38,667 nt of DNA from Ectothiorhodospiraceae bacterium (GTDB taxonomy: Bacteria > Pseudomonadota > Gammaproteobacteria > Nitrococcales > Aquisalimonadaceae). The stretch spans positions 1 through 38,667 of the forward strand of contig JAFIFU010000032.1 in assembly GCA_020831885.1 (NCBI GenBank). The letters run 5' to 3'. Under the pieces are notes generated by a model. It was given only the letters and a program-made list of their open reading frames with translations. It had not been told where the DNA came from and searched no databases. Positions 31,475 to 38,667 of this stretch are shown piece after piece; the first letter of the stretch is position 1; every line of letters starts with the position of its first letter. Made by a program: the position numbers and the translations under genes.

Positions 31475-31831
31475 CTAGCGCAGCAGCAAAAGCAGTATGA
31501 TGATCACCAGCAGCAGGGCAACCGTGCTCCCACCGGCCGGCAGGTCGTCGATGCGCTGGGCGAGTTCCAGTGCTTCCTCGTCCGTGAGTGCCGCGACGCG
31601 CTCGGCTGCCTCTTCCGGCGAGACCCCGTACTTCACCAGCGTTTGCTGCACATCCTGCCGGTCCAGCAGCATTTCGAGCCGGGCCCGTTCAGTTGCTCCC
31701 GCCCGTTCCGCAAGAATCGTATCCGTTCCCACGATCCCGGCGACGGCGGTCTGGGAAGCGAAACCGGACAACAGAAACGCCATGATGAGGGGGAAGAGCA
31801 GCACCCGGCGTGCTCCCGTGGCTTGCAGCAT
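31475..31831 (-). CDS. PA2779-family membrane-anchored protein
   Basis: A 118-aa protein, first of a two-gene operon with the C39-like peptidase. The N-terminal signal peptide is VLLFPLIMAFLLSGFASQTA followed by VAG; the mid part is a helical acidic domain (RARLEMLLDRQDVQQTLVKY, GVSPEEAAERVAALTDEEAL); the extreme C-terminus is a hydrophobic anchor (STVALLLVIIILLLLLR). ATG 31831 with GGAGGTG upstream is the start; the frame is open to 31909 but the extension has no ribosome site and masks the signal peptide. Family members are known only by their pairing with PA2778 proteins. Confidence 0.85.
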   Translation of the reverse strand: MLQATGARRVLLFPLIMAFLLSGFASQTAVAGIVGTDTILAERAGATERARLEMLLDRQDVQQTLVKYGVSPEEAAERVAALTDEEALELAQRIDDLPAGGSTVALLLVIIILLLLLR

Positions 31832-31968
31832 GACACCTCCGGCCCTTGTTGTTGTGTGACCTGGCTCTGACTCTAGCCAAGCAGCCGGACACATGCCAGT
31901 TGACCCCATACGGCGACAGGCGATGGCTCCCGCCTGTCGCGGGGTCGAACCCGGTAACGATGTATCCC

Positions 31969-32742
31969 TCAGGCTCCTTTGCCCTGACGGAACCGGGCAA
32001 TGGCCTGTTTCGATTCCTCACTGGCCATGCAAAGCTTCTGCGCCTCGGCCTCTGCGCGGAACACCTCGTCGAAGGATGCGGTTTCCGCCTGATGCAGCAG
32101 CGCCTTGGCCTTGGCCGTGGCCAGCGCGGAGCGCTCCGCAAGCGTGGCGGCCAATGCGGCCGCCCGGGCGTCAAGCGCTTCCCCGGGCACCACCTCCCGG
32201 GCGATCCCGAGCCGCAGACATTCCCGCGCATCGAGACTGCCGCCTTCGGTGATCAGGGCGAAGGCCCGGTGGTAACCCAGACTGCGGCACAAAAGCCAGG
32301 TGGCCCCGCCATCCGGCACCAGCCCGATATGGCAGAACGCCAGGTAGATCCGGGCTTCCTCAGACATCAGCACCTGGTCGCAGGCCATCAGCAGTGATGC
32401 GCCCACACCGGCGGCGACGCCGGGGGCAACGCCGATGACCGGCTTCTCCAGTGAGCGCACGCGACGGAGGATGGGGTAATACTCGCCCATCAGCTCCGAG
32501 ATCACGTCGCTGTCCGCGGGCTTCGACTCCAGCAGATCAGCGCCGGCGCAAAACGCACGCCCGGCCGAGGTCAGCACCACCGTACGCACCTCCCGGTCCT
32601 CCGCCGCCCGCTCAAGGACTTCCAGCAGGCCGGATCGCAATGCGGCATTGAACGCATTGAGGGAGTCCGGCCGGTTAAGCCGTATCCACGCAGCCCGGTC
32701 CTTGACCTGATAGTCGATCGCTTCGGTGCCCGCAACGGTCAT
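31969..32742 (-). CDS. Enoyl-CoA hydratase/isomerase family protein
   Basis: A 257-aa crotonase-fold enzyme. RAAWIRLNRPDSLNAFNAAL, LTSAGRAFCAGADLLE (first oxyanion-hole loop) and KPVIGVAPGVAAGVGASLLM (second loop) are diagnostic. IYLAFCHIGLVPDGGATWLL carries an Asp where hydratases of the fatty acid pathway have the catalytic Glu, as in PaaG-like isomerases (GLVPDGG). A double-bond isomerase or a hydratase of an aromatic or branched acyl-CoA is therefore as likely as a classical enoyl-CoA hydratase. It is the next minus-strand gene after the CurA-like reductase, 163 bases away. C-terminus ESKQAIARFRQGKGA is normal for the family. Confidence 0.92.
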   Translation of the reverse strand: MTVAGTEAIDYQVKDRAAWIRLNRPDSLNAFNAALRSGLLEVLERAAEDREVRTVVLTSAGRAFCAGADLLESKPADSDVISELMGEYYPILRRVRSLEKPVIGVAPGVAAGVGASLLMACDQVLMSEEARIYLAFCHIGLVPDGGATWLLCRSLGYHRAFALITEGGSLDARECLRLGIAREVVPGEALDARAAALAATLAERSALATAKAKALLHQAETASFDEVFRAEAEAQKLCMASEESKQAIARFRQGKGA

Positions 32743-32905
32743 GATGATTCTCCTGGTTCCTGTTACTCAGCGTTCAGGAAGTAAAGCCATGTCTCAGCGT
32801 CATCCCGCGGCGTGTCGGCGAGGCACACCAGCGCCGATGTGGTCATTCCACGTCCAGTGAGCGCAACGCAGCCGGCGGACCCCACGACGACGCCCCGCCC
32901 CGCGC

Positions 32906-33931
32906 TCAGGGTTCCGGGGACAGGCGCACCATCAGCTTGCCGTCGTTACCTCCGCGGAACAGCAATGCCAGCCCCTCATGGGCCTGATCGATGCCCTCGA
33001 GCACGTGATTCTTCCATTTCAGGTCCCCCTGCAGCACCCAGCGGGACAGCGCCTCCAGCCCCTCGGGGAAACGCTTCTGGAAATCCAGAATGATGAATCC
33101 GCGCACCGTGAGGCGCTTCATCAGTATGCGCCCGAAGTCGCTGGGCCCCGGCATCGGCCGTTCGTCGTTGTAACCGGAGATCATGCCGCACAAGGCCATG
33201 CGTCCATCCTGATTCAGGCGGGAGTAAACGGCATCCATGATTTCACCGCCGACATTCTCGAACTGAACATCCACACCCCCGGGGCAAAGCGCGTCCAGGC
33301 GCTGGCCTACGTTCTCGGTGCGGTAGTCGATGGCCCCATCGAAGCCCAGTTGCTCCGTCAACCAGCGGCACTTCTCGGCGCCACCGGCAATGCCGACCAC
33401 GTGGCAGCCCTGCAGGCGAGCGATCTGCCCGACAATGGAGCCCACCGCCCCCGCGGCGGCATTCACCACCACCGTCTCCCCGGACTTGGGCTGCCCGACA
33501 TGCAGCAGGCCGAAATAGGCGGTCAACCCCGTGGAGCCGAGAACCGACATGTAGGCGGACAGAGGGATATCCGGGTGTCTGTCCACCGGCCGCGCCCAGT
33601 TTTCCGGCACCACGGTGTACTCTTCCCACCCGCCAATCACCGGTTTCACCAGATCGCCCGGGGCGAAGCGTTCAGACCTGGACTGCTCCACGATACCCAG
33701 CGTACCCCCGCGCATCACCTGACCCACTTCCACCGGCGGCAGATACTGCTCGCGATCACTCATCCAGAGCCGGTGCGTGGGGTCCAGGGACAGATAGATG
33801 TTTCGCACCAGAATCTGGCCATCGCCCGGTTCCGGTACCGGCTCCGTGACCAGTTCCAGATGTTCGGAACCGATATCCGCTTGTGGGCGCTTGCGTAACA
33901 ACCAGCGTCGATTCTGCAGTTTGCTGCTCAT
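32906..33931 (-). CDS. NADPH-dependent alkenal/curcumin reductase-like MDR oxidoreductase
   Basis: A 341-aa medium-chain reductase of the CurA/leukotriene B4 dehydrogenase branch, which reduces alkenal/enone double bonds with NADPH and needs no zinc. NIYLSLDPTHRLWMSDREQY is the branch signature; GQVMRGGTLGIVEQS, SVLGSTGLTAYFGLLHVGQP and the cofactor loop VVVNAAAGAVGSIVGQIARL follow, then GVDVQFENVGGEIMDAV. Start: ATG 33931; the frame is open to 33991 but the added segment is unrelated to the family. Same strand as the enoyl-CoA hydratase gene downstream. Confidence 0.92.
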   Translation of the reverse strand: MSSKLQNRRWLLRKRPQADIGSEHLELVTEPVPEPGDGQILVRNIYLSLDPTHRLWMSDREQYLPPVEVGQVMRGGTLGIVEQSRSERFAPGDLVKPVIGGWEEYTVVPENWARPVDRHPDIPLSAYMSVLGSTGLTAYFGLLHVGQPKSGETVVVNAAAGAVGSIVGQIARLQGCHVVGIAGGAEKCRWLTEQLGFDGAIDYRTENVGQRLDALCPGGVDVQFENVGGEIMDAVYSRLNQDGRMALCGMISGYNDERPMPGPSDFGRILMKRLTVRGFIILDFQKRFPEGLEALSRWVLQGDLKWKNHVLEGIDQAHEGLALLFRGGNDGKLMVRLSPEP

Positions 33932-34202
33932 GGTCCGGACCCTGTCGCATTCACCAGCATGCATGGTGTGCAAACGCGACGGGCCCGGCATCGTCGGATC
34001 GGACGAATCCTCACCGGGACCGACGCGCCCGGCAACCCCATGGCACCATCACTGCCGGGTTTGCGCATCGCTGTGCCGCATGAAACCAACCCGCCTCAGA
34101 ACGCTATCTGACAGTCCTCCGAATCCGGGCAATACTGATGGTTACGCCGGGGAAGCGCGGCAACATTGGTATTGCCGTGGCGTATCCGACGTGAATACGC
34201 TG

Positions 34203-34293
34203 GGGCAGCGCTGATTTATTCCCATGGCGCTCTGGCTTTGCGGCGCGCTCGAATGGCTCCGCAGAGCACCGTGGGAATCGATCAGCGCTGCCC
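34203..34293. repeat. Palindromic dispersed repeat, copy 3, complete
   Basis: About 91 bases with inverted ends: left GGGCAGCGCTGATTTATTCC, right end on the other strand GGGCAGCGCTGATCGATTCC, each followed by CCA(T/C)GG(C/T)GCTCTG. The interior (TCTGGCTTTGCGGCG) is shared with copies 1 and 4. It lies 48 bases before the 71-aa gene. Confidence 0.88.
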
Positions 34294-34340
34294 TGGTGAC
34301 GTGGACGCCATTCCCGGACCGCAAAGACAAGGGGACCATC

Positions 34341-34556
34341 ATGACAATGTGGACATGCAGCGTTGCCTCCAGCGCACTGAAGGATGCCCGGGTCTCACTC
34401 GGAAAACTCGCCGATGAAACCTGGCACGTGGAAGCGGACAGCCGGGAGGAGGCCCTGGAAAAGGTGAAGGCGGACATCATCGAGCGCCGCCCCATGACAA
34501 TGCTACCGGCCGACCTGTTGGACGATTGGCTGGTCGCCGACGAGGACCAGGGCTGA
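34341..34556 (+). CDS. Small hypothetical protein (71 aa)
   Basis: ATG 34341 with AAGGGG upstream. The peptide begins MTMWTCSVASSALKDARVSL, continues with WHVEADSREEALEKVKADII and ends LPADLLDDWLVADEDQG; acidic, soluble and with plausible helices and codon use, so a real small protein is likely. An upstream in-frame ATG at 34224 lies inside repeat copy 3 and is not used as start here. Its stop TGA (34554-34556) is formed by the first bases of repeat copy 4 (GGCTGATCGATTCCC), so the repeat may have set its C-terminus. It stands alone between two same-orientation repeat copies. Function unknown. Confidence 0.55.
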   Translation: MTMWTCSVASSALKDARVSLGKLADETWHVEADSREEALEKVKADIIERRPMTMLPADLLDDWLVADEDQG

Positions 34557-34690
34557 TCGATTCCCAGGGCCTCTGGCTTTGCAGCGTGCCAGGGGCCAGG
34601 CGCGGCGCTGAGGCAATGGCAAGCCCTTCGCAAGAGCCGCAAAGCCGCCCCCGGCTTGAGACCAGTCCCGTAATGCCTCAGTGTTGTTGC
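34551..34690. repeat. Palindromic dispersed repeat, copy 4, diverged
   Basis: GGCTGATCGATTCCCAGGGC, then CTCTGGCTTTGCAGCGTG and CAGGCGCGGCGCTGAGGCAATG align with the left end and interior of copy 1 (CTCTGGCTTTCCAGCGTG, AAGGCGCGGCTCGCAGGCAATG). The right end (TAATGCCTCAGTGTTGTTG) is a worn version of the inverted arm. It holds the end of the 71-aa gene and the possible upstream GTG start (34681) of the flavoprotein gene. Confidence 0.7.
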
Positions 34691-34716
34691 ATAACAACTC
34701 GAATGGGCTCCTGGTC

Positions 34717-36330
34717 ATGACCGAGGTCATCCGCTCGGACGTACTGATCATCGGTGGCGGTATCGCGGGACTCGTCACCGCGCTGGAAGCGCTGCGGGCA
34801 GGCAAATCCGTCACGCTTGTGGACCGTGATCGGCCCGAGCAACTGGGTGGCTTGGCCTTGTGGGCCTTTGGCGGCATGGCCCTGGTGGGCACACCGGAGC
34901 AACGGCGGATGAAGATCCCGGACACGCCGGAGCTGGCGCTGCGGGACTGGCTGCGTTTCGGCGAGCTGGGTTCGGATGACCCATGGCCCCGGCAGTGGGC
35001 ACAGTACTACGTGGAGCACTCCCGCAGCCAGGTGTACGACTGGCTGCGTGGTCATGGACTGAAGTTCCTGCCGGCGGTCAACTGGGTGGAGCGGGGCCGT
35101 CATGGCGATGGCAACAGCCTGCCCCGTTATCACCTGCTGTGGGGCACATCCCGTGAATTGGTCCGCTGCATGCTGGAGGCCCTGGGTGACGCCGGTGGCA
35201 ACAGCCACCTGCGGCTACTGCACCGCCACCGGGTAACCGGGCTGGACCATGAAGCCGGCAGGGTATGCGGGGCCGTGGCGGTGGATGAGAACAACGGTGA
35301 AGAACGGCGCCTGGCGGCGCCGGCGGTGGTGCTGGCCACGGGCGGCATCAACGGGCACCCGGACGTATGCCGGGCCAACTGGCCCCGGCGGCGACCGATG
35401 CCGGCCACCATGCTCAACGGCGCCCACCCCCATGCCGATGGCCGGCTGCACCGCTGGACGGCCGAGCACCTGGGCGGCCGGATCACCCACGCCGGCGAGA
35501 TGTGGAACTACGCCGCAGGCTTCCCTCATCCCTTCCCCCATTTCCCCGGGCATGGCCTGTCGATCATTCCCTGCAAGTCGGCGCTGTGGCTGAACCACCG
35601 GGGCGAGCGAATCGGACCGGAGCCGCTGGTGACGGGGTTCGATACCCATTGGTTGTGCCAGCGTGTCGCGGAACAGGAAAAGCCCTGGACCTGGCATCTG
35701 CTGAACTGGCGAATCGCCATCAAGGAGTTCGCCATCTCCGGTGCGGAACACAATGCCCGCATCCGCGACAAGCAGTTCCCGCTGTTCATCAAGGAGCTGC
35801 TGCTGGGCAATCATGCGCTGATCCGGCAGATGGCTCGGGAAAGCCCTCACGTGCTGGTGGACGACACGCTCCAGGGGCTGGCCGGACGGATGAACGCGCT
35901 GACCTGCTCCCACGACGTTGATCCGGCTGTCCTGCAGGACACTGTGAATACCTTCGACGCCAATTTCACTCGCGGCAATCGGCTGCACAACGATGATCAG
36001 ATCCGCCGCATCCGGCACGCCCGCCAGTGGGGTCCGGACCGCCTGCGCACCTGTAAGCCGGCGCCCCTCCAGAAGCCGGGGGCCGGACCGTTCATTGCCT
36101 TCCATATGCAGTTGGTGACGCGGAAAAGCCTGGGCGGGCTGTGTACCGATCTCCAGAGCCGGGTGCTGGATGCCGGCGACCGCCCCATCAGCGGCCTGTA
36201 CTGCGTGGGCGAAGCGGCCGGTTTCGGCGGCGGCGGTGCCAATGGCAAACGCTCGCTGGAAGGCACCTTCCTGCCGGGCTGCATCCTGACCGCCCGTGCT
36301 GCGGCCCGGTCCATCATCGCGGGTGGCTGA
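34717..36330 (+). CDS. FAD-binding dehydrogenase (fumarate reductase/ketosteroid dehydrogenase type)
   Basis: A 537-aa flavoprotein. The N-terminal dinucleotide fold is VIRSDVLIIGGGIAGLVTAL...TLVDRD with GxGxxG and the terminal acidic residue for FAD ribose. Near the C-terminus, GLYCVGEAAGFGGGGANGKR and SLEGTFLPGCILTARAAARS are the second FAD-contact region of the FAD_binding_2 family. GGINGHPDVCRANWPRRRPM and MLNGAHPHADGRLHRW lie in the substrate-side domain and fit the actinobacterial-type 'FAD-binding dehydrogenase' group. ATG 34717 (MTEVIRSDVLI) is preferred over the GTG at 34681, which lies in repeat copy 4. Next gene starts 47 bases downstream. Substrate not assigned. Confidence 0.88.
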   Translation: MTEVIRSDVLIIGGGIAGLVTALEALRAGKSVTLVDRDRPEQLGGLALWAFGGMALVGTPEQRRMKIPDTPELALRDWLRFGELGSDDPWPRQWAQYYVEHSRSQVYDWLRGHGLKFLPAVNWVERGRHGDGNSLPRYHLLWGTSRELVRCMLEALGDAGGNSHLRLLHRHRVTGLDHEAGRVCGAVAVDENNGEERRLAAPAVVLATGGINGHPDVCRANWPRRRPMPATMLNGAHPHADGRLHRWTAEHLGGRITHAGEMWNYAAGFPHPFPHFPGHGLSIIPCKSALWLNHRGERIGPEPLVTGFDTHWLCQRVAEQEKPWTWHLLNWRIAIKEFAISGAEHNARIRDKQFPLFIKELLLGNHALIRQMARESPHVLVDDTLQGLAGRMNALTCSHDVDPAVLQDTVNTFDANFTRGNRLHNDDQIRRIRHARQWGPDRLRTCKPAPLQKPGAGPFIAFHMQLVTRKSLGGLCTDLQSRVLDAGDRPISGLYCVGEAAGFGGGGANGKRSLEGTFLPGCILTARAAARSIIAGG

Positions 36331-36377
36331 ACGTCCGTGTGCCGCATCCAGCTCCCCGTGAGCAGAGGAGATGAATC

Positions 36378-38036
36378 ATGCCCAACGGCGCCCAAGCCCT
36401 GATCCGCACCCTGGCCGACTCCGGCATCGAAGTCTGCTTTACCAACCCGGGCACCAGCGAGATGCACTTCGTGGCCGCGCTGGACCAGGAACCGCGCATG
36501 CGGGCCGTGCTGGCGCTGTTCGAAGGCGTGGCCACCGGCGCGGCCGACGGCTACGCGCGTATGGCGGACAAACCCGCGGCCACCCTCCTGCACCTGGGTT
36601 GCGGCCTGGGCAACGGGCTGGCCAATCTCCACAACGCCCGCAAGGGCAAGGTGCCGATTGTGAATATTGTGGGCGATCACGCAACCCACCACGTGCCTTA
36701 CGACGCCCAACTGCAGTCGGACATCGAAACGGTGGCCCGTAACGTCTCACCGGGCTATGTCCGCACGGCACAACGCACGGAAACGTTGTGCAGCGACGCG
36801 GTGGATGCCATTACCGCCGCCCGGGGCCTGCCCGGCCAGGTGGCCACGCTGATTCTGCCGGCGGATGTCTCCTGGGGCGAGGGAGCAACACCCTCCGCTG
36901 CTCCCGGCCGGAAACCGGCACCGGTGGCGGACGATGCGGCCGTGGAGGCGATCGCTGGGGCCATCCGCTCCGGCGAGAGGACCGCGTTTCTCCTTGGCGG
37001 GCACGCCCTGCGGGAACGGGGGCTTCTGGCCGCGGCCCGGATCGCCGCACACACAGGCATTCGCCTACTGGCGGAAACCTTTCCCACCCGACTGGAGCGC
37101 GGCGCCGGCCTGCCGCCCGTGGAGCGCATTGCCTACCTCGCGGAACTGGCCGGCGTTCAACTGGCGGAACTCAGGCATCTGATTCTCGTGGATGCCAAGG
37201 CACCGGTATCGTTCTTTGCCTACCCGGGCAAGAAAAGCGACTTGGTGCCGGACAACTGCATGGTGCATTGCCTGGCGAATCCAGAGCAGGATGCGGCGGC
37301 CAGCCTGGAGAAGCTCGCCGATCACCTGGGTGCGGCTCGGACACAAGCAGCGCTGCAGGCCAGTCAACGCCCGGGACCGCCGCGGGGGCGGCTGACCGCC
37401 GAGAAAGTCTGCAAGGCAGTGGGCCACCTGATGCCGGAGAACGCCATTGTGATCGACGAGGCCATCACATCCGGCTTGATGCTCTCGGCCATGACCGCGG
37501 GCGCACCACGGCACGATGTGTTGTGCCTGACTGGCGGCGCCATCGGCCAGGGGCTGCCCAACGCCGTAGGCGCGGCCATCGCCTGCCCACAGCGCCCGGT
37601 CCTGGCGCTGATCGGGGACGGCACGGCCATGTACACCATACAGGCGCTGTGGACCATGGCCCGGGAACAGTTGAACATCACCACCATCATTTTCAACAAC
37701 GCCTCGTATTCCGTGTTGAACATCGAACTCGAGCGGGTGGGTGCGGAGACGGCCGGGGAGAAGGCGAAGTCCCAGCTCGACCTGGGGAAACCCGTGATGA
37801 ACTTCGCGCAGATGGCTCAGAGCATGGGCGTTCATGGCGTTCGCGCCAGTACGGCGGAGGAGATGCTCAAAGCACTGGAATACGCCCTGGACACACCCGG
37901 TCCGCACCTGATCGAAGCCCGGATACCGGAAGCCATGAACGGCATCAAGCGGCGGATACTCCCCTGGCTGTTGCGCTCCCTCCCCAGCCTGCCACCCGCC
38001 GTTAGCCGGGCGCTGAAACGGAAGATGGCCCCCTGA
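36378..38036 (+). CDS. Thiamine-diphosphate enzyme, acetolactate synthase/benzoylformate decarboxylase-like
   Basis: A 552-aa ThDP enzyme. The Pyr domain has FTNPGTSEMHFVAALDQEPR and the activating glutamate in LALFEGVATGAADGYARM; the PP domain has ALIGDGTAMYTIQALWTMAR followed by NITTIIFNNASYSVLNIELE, the GDG...NN ThDP/Mg motif. NLHNARKGKVPIVNIVGDHA is typical of the acetolactate synthase-like group. No ilvN regulatory subunit gene is adjacent, and the partner is a flavin dehydrogenase, so a catabolic 2-oxo acid decarboxylase or lyase fits better than branched-chain biosynthesis (inference). GAGGAG precedes the ATG. Likely co-transcribed with 34717-36330. Confidence 0.9.
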   Translation: MPNGAQALIRTLADSGIEVCFTNPGTSEMHFVAALDQEPRMRAVLALFEGVATGAADGYARMADKPAATLLHLGCGLGNGLANLHNARKGKVPIVNIVGDHATHHVPYDAQLQSDIETVARNVSPGYVRTAQRTETLCSDAVDAITAARGLPGQVATLILPADVSWGEGATPSAAPGRKPAPVADDAAVEAIAGAIRSGERTAFLLGGHALRERGLLAAARIAAHTGIRLLAETFPTRLERGAGLPPVERIAYLAELAGVQLAELRHLILVDAKAPVSFFAYPGKKSDLVPDNCMVHCLANPEQDAAASLEKLADHLGAARTQAALQASQRPGPPRGRLTAEKVCKAVGHLMPENAIVIDEAITSGLMLSAMTAGAPRHDVLCLTGGAIGQGLPNAVGAAIACPQRPVLALIGDGTAMYTIQALWTMAREQLNITTIIFNNASYSVLNIELERVGAETAGEKAKSQLDLGKPVMNFAQMAQSMGVHGVRASTAEEMLKALEYALDTPGPHLIEARIPEAMNGIKRRILPWLLRSLPSLPPAVSRALKRKMAP

Positions 38037-38073
38037 TCCACTCCGCGGGGAGTGAATTCCGCAAAGAAGGATG

Positions 38074-38102
38074 TTGCACTGCGTCATTTCATTTGCTATG
38101 CT
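38074..38102 (+). promoter_or_regulatory. Sigma-70 promoter of the phasin gene
   Basis: TTGCAC (38074-38079), 17 bases, TATGCT (38097-38102); start near 38109, leader of about 60 bases to the phasin ATG. The -10 overlaps the left arm of the inverted repeat TATGCTGCG / CGCAGCATA. Confidence 0.7.
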
Positions 38103-38155
38103 GCGACGCAACAAGGTTGAAAAAAGGGTTTTCACCTTGAACCCGACGCAGCATA
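38097..38155. promoter_or_regulatory. Long inverted repeat and hairpin in the phasin leader
   Basis: TATGCTGCG (38097-38105) and CGCAGCATA (38147-38155) are perfect 9-base inverted copies; between them AAGGTTGAAAA and TTTTCACCTT can form a bulged hairpin. The left arm covers the -10 and the right arm lies just before GAGGA. Phasin genes are commonly repressed by PhaR at TGC-rich leader sites, so an operator is plausible (inference); an RNA structure hiding the ribosome site is the alternative. Confidence 0.5.
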
Positions 38156-38169
38156 GAGGATGAAACAGC

Positions 38170-38529
38170 ATGAGCAATCAGCCGCTTAATCAGATCAACG
38201 AGCAGATGGAAAAATTCTTTACGGCCCCCGGCCGGGCGTATGCCGAGCTGGCGGTGGACCACTTCGACAAGCTGGTCAGCCTGCAGTTCGAGGCCGGCAA
38301 GGCCTACACCGAAGCAACCATCAACCAGTTGCGGGCAGCCCTGGACATCAAGGACGTGCAGGGACTGACCAAGTACATGGAAGACCAGCAGAAGACCGTG
38401 CGCGAACTCAGTGAGCGCATGAAGGACGACACTCAGAAGGTTGTCTCCCTGAGCCAGGCGTTTGTGCAGGACGCCCAGAAGCTGGGTCAGGAGACGGTCC
38501 GCAAGGCCCCGGTCGCGAAGGCCAAGTAA
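38170..38529 (+). CDS. Phasin family protein
   Basis: A 119-aa, almost wholly alpha-helical, amphipathic protein: INEQMEKFFTAPGRAYAELA, VDHFDKLVSLQFEAGKAYTE and ATINQLRAALDIKDVQGLTK, then QKTVRELSERMKDDTQKVVS. This is the phasin_2-type pattern ('...FN...LA...LE.L..LQ....K........Q......D...'). Phasins coat polyhydroxyalkanoate granules and set their number and size. The gene has its own promoter, a leader inverted repeat and a strong terminator, so it is a single-gene unit. Its presence shows the organism probably stores PHA besides glycogen (glgC at the other end). Confidence 0.9.
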   Translation: MSNQPLNQINEQMEKFFTAPGRAYAELAVDHFDKLVSLQFEAGKAYTEATINQLRAALDIKDVQGLTKYMEDQQKTVRELSERMKDDTQKVVSLSQAFVQDAQKLGQETVRKAPVAKAK

Positions 38530-38556
38530 GCCCTGCCCGATGCGCCTGACGCGCCG

Positions 38557-38585
38557 ACGCCGCCCCTTCGGGCGGCGTTTTTTTT
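38557..38585 (+). terminator. Rho-independent terminator of the phasin gene
   Basis: ACGCCGCCC-CTTC-GGGCGGCGT stem-loop (9 bp) followed by eight T, 28 bases after the phasin stop. Confidence 0.95.
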
Positions 38586-38630
38586 GGTCGTCGCCAAAGC
38601 AGAAACGGAACTACACTTCGAAACAGCATC

Positions 38631-38667
38631 AAGGAAGCGCTGATCTATTCCCGTGGAATGGATCTGC
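38631..38667. repeat. Palindromic dispersed repeat, copy 5, cut by window end
   Basis: AAGGAAGCGCTGATCTATTC followed by CCGTGG is the left end of the family (compare copies 1 and 3). The rest is beyond the window. Confidence 0.8.

Noticed and set aside
1-38667. CRISPR array
   Set aside because: The only repeats are the dispersed palindromic family, spaced kilobases apart; no regularly spaced direct repeats.

Overview
The window looks like chromosomal DNA from a GC-rich, free-living gammaproteobacterium. The pointers are a PA2779/PA2778-type gene pair, a short PHA phasin, an AglB-free GlgC, sigma-54 control and a dispersed REP-like repeat. Taxonomy is inference; an Ectothiorhodospiraceae- or Halomonadaceae-like halophile would fit, but no rRNA or marker gene is present to settle it.

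Left flank (1-4000): the 5' end of an acyl-CoA ligase gene, glgC (ADP-glucose pyrophosphorylase), a secreted protein of unknown function, two glycosyltransferase genes of the 'arsenosugar' types (DUF2064 and GT2) with a palindromic repeat between them, and a tRNA-Ala(CGC) gene.

Centre (4355-22726): a complete-looking contractile phage-tail-like injection locus with its own regulator. A sigma-54 enhancer-binding protein (4355-5671) is followed by a perfect 20-bp palindrome (5859-5878), an AT-rich spacer and an excellent -24/-12 promoter (5961-5977). Downstream lies one run of same-strand, tightly spaced genes in P2/Mu tail order: unknown opener, sheath, tube, small protein, a 1574-aa protein in the tape-measure slot, gpU-like, a 29-codon mini-ORF, hub adaptor, VgrG/gpD-like spike, PAAR-like tip, gp25, gpJ, a 784-aa baseplate candidate and a 377-aa terminal gene. 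No capsid, terminase, integrase, lysis genes or AAA+ ATPase (the usual eCIS partner) are seen. This is the most notable system here: a sigma-54-switched, ATPase-less contractile particle that does not match the standard Afp/PVC, T6SS or tailocin layouts.

Right flank (22937-38667): metabolic genes. They comprise a tandem DsbA/HCCA-isomerase-like fusion with a CaiB-type CoA-transferase and a GST; a class II glutamine amidotransferase; tRNA-Arg(CCT); an amidase; a leucine-type dehydrogenase; the PA2779-PA2778 pair (membrane protein plus C39-like peptidase with TPRs); an enoyl-CoA hydratase; a CurA-like reductase; a 71-aa protein between two repeats; a flavin dehydrogenase with a ThDP enzyme; and a phasin with clear promoter and terminator. 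Five copies of one palindromic repeat family (3054, 25365, 34203, 34551, 38631) lie in gene-flanking positions, sometimes supplying stop codons or leader sequence.
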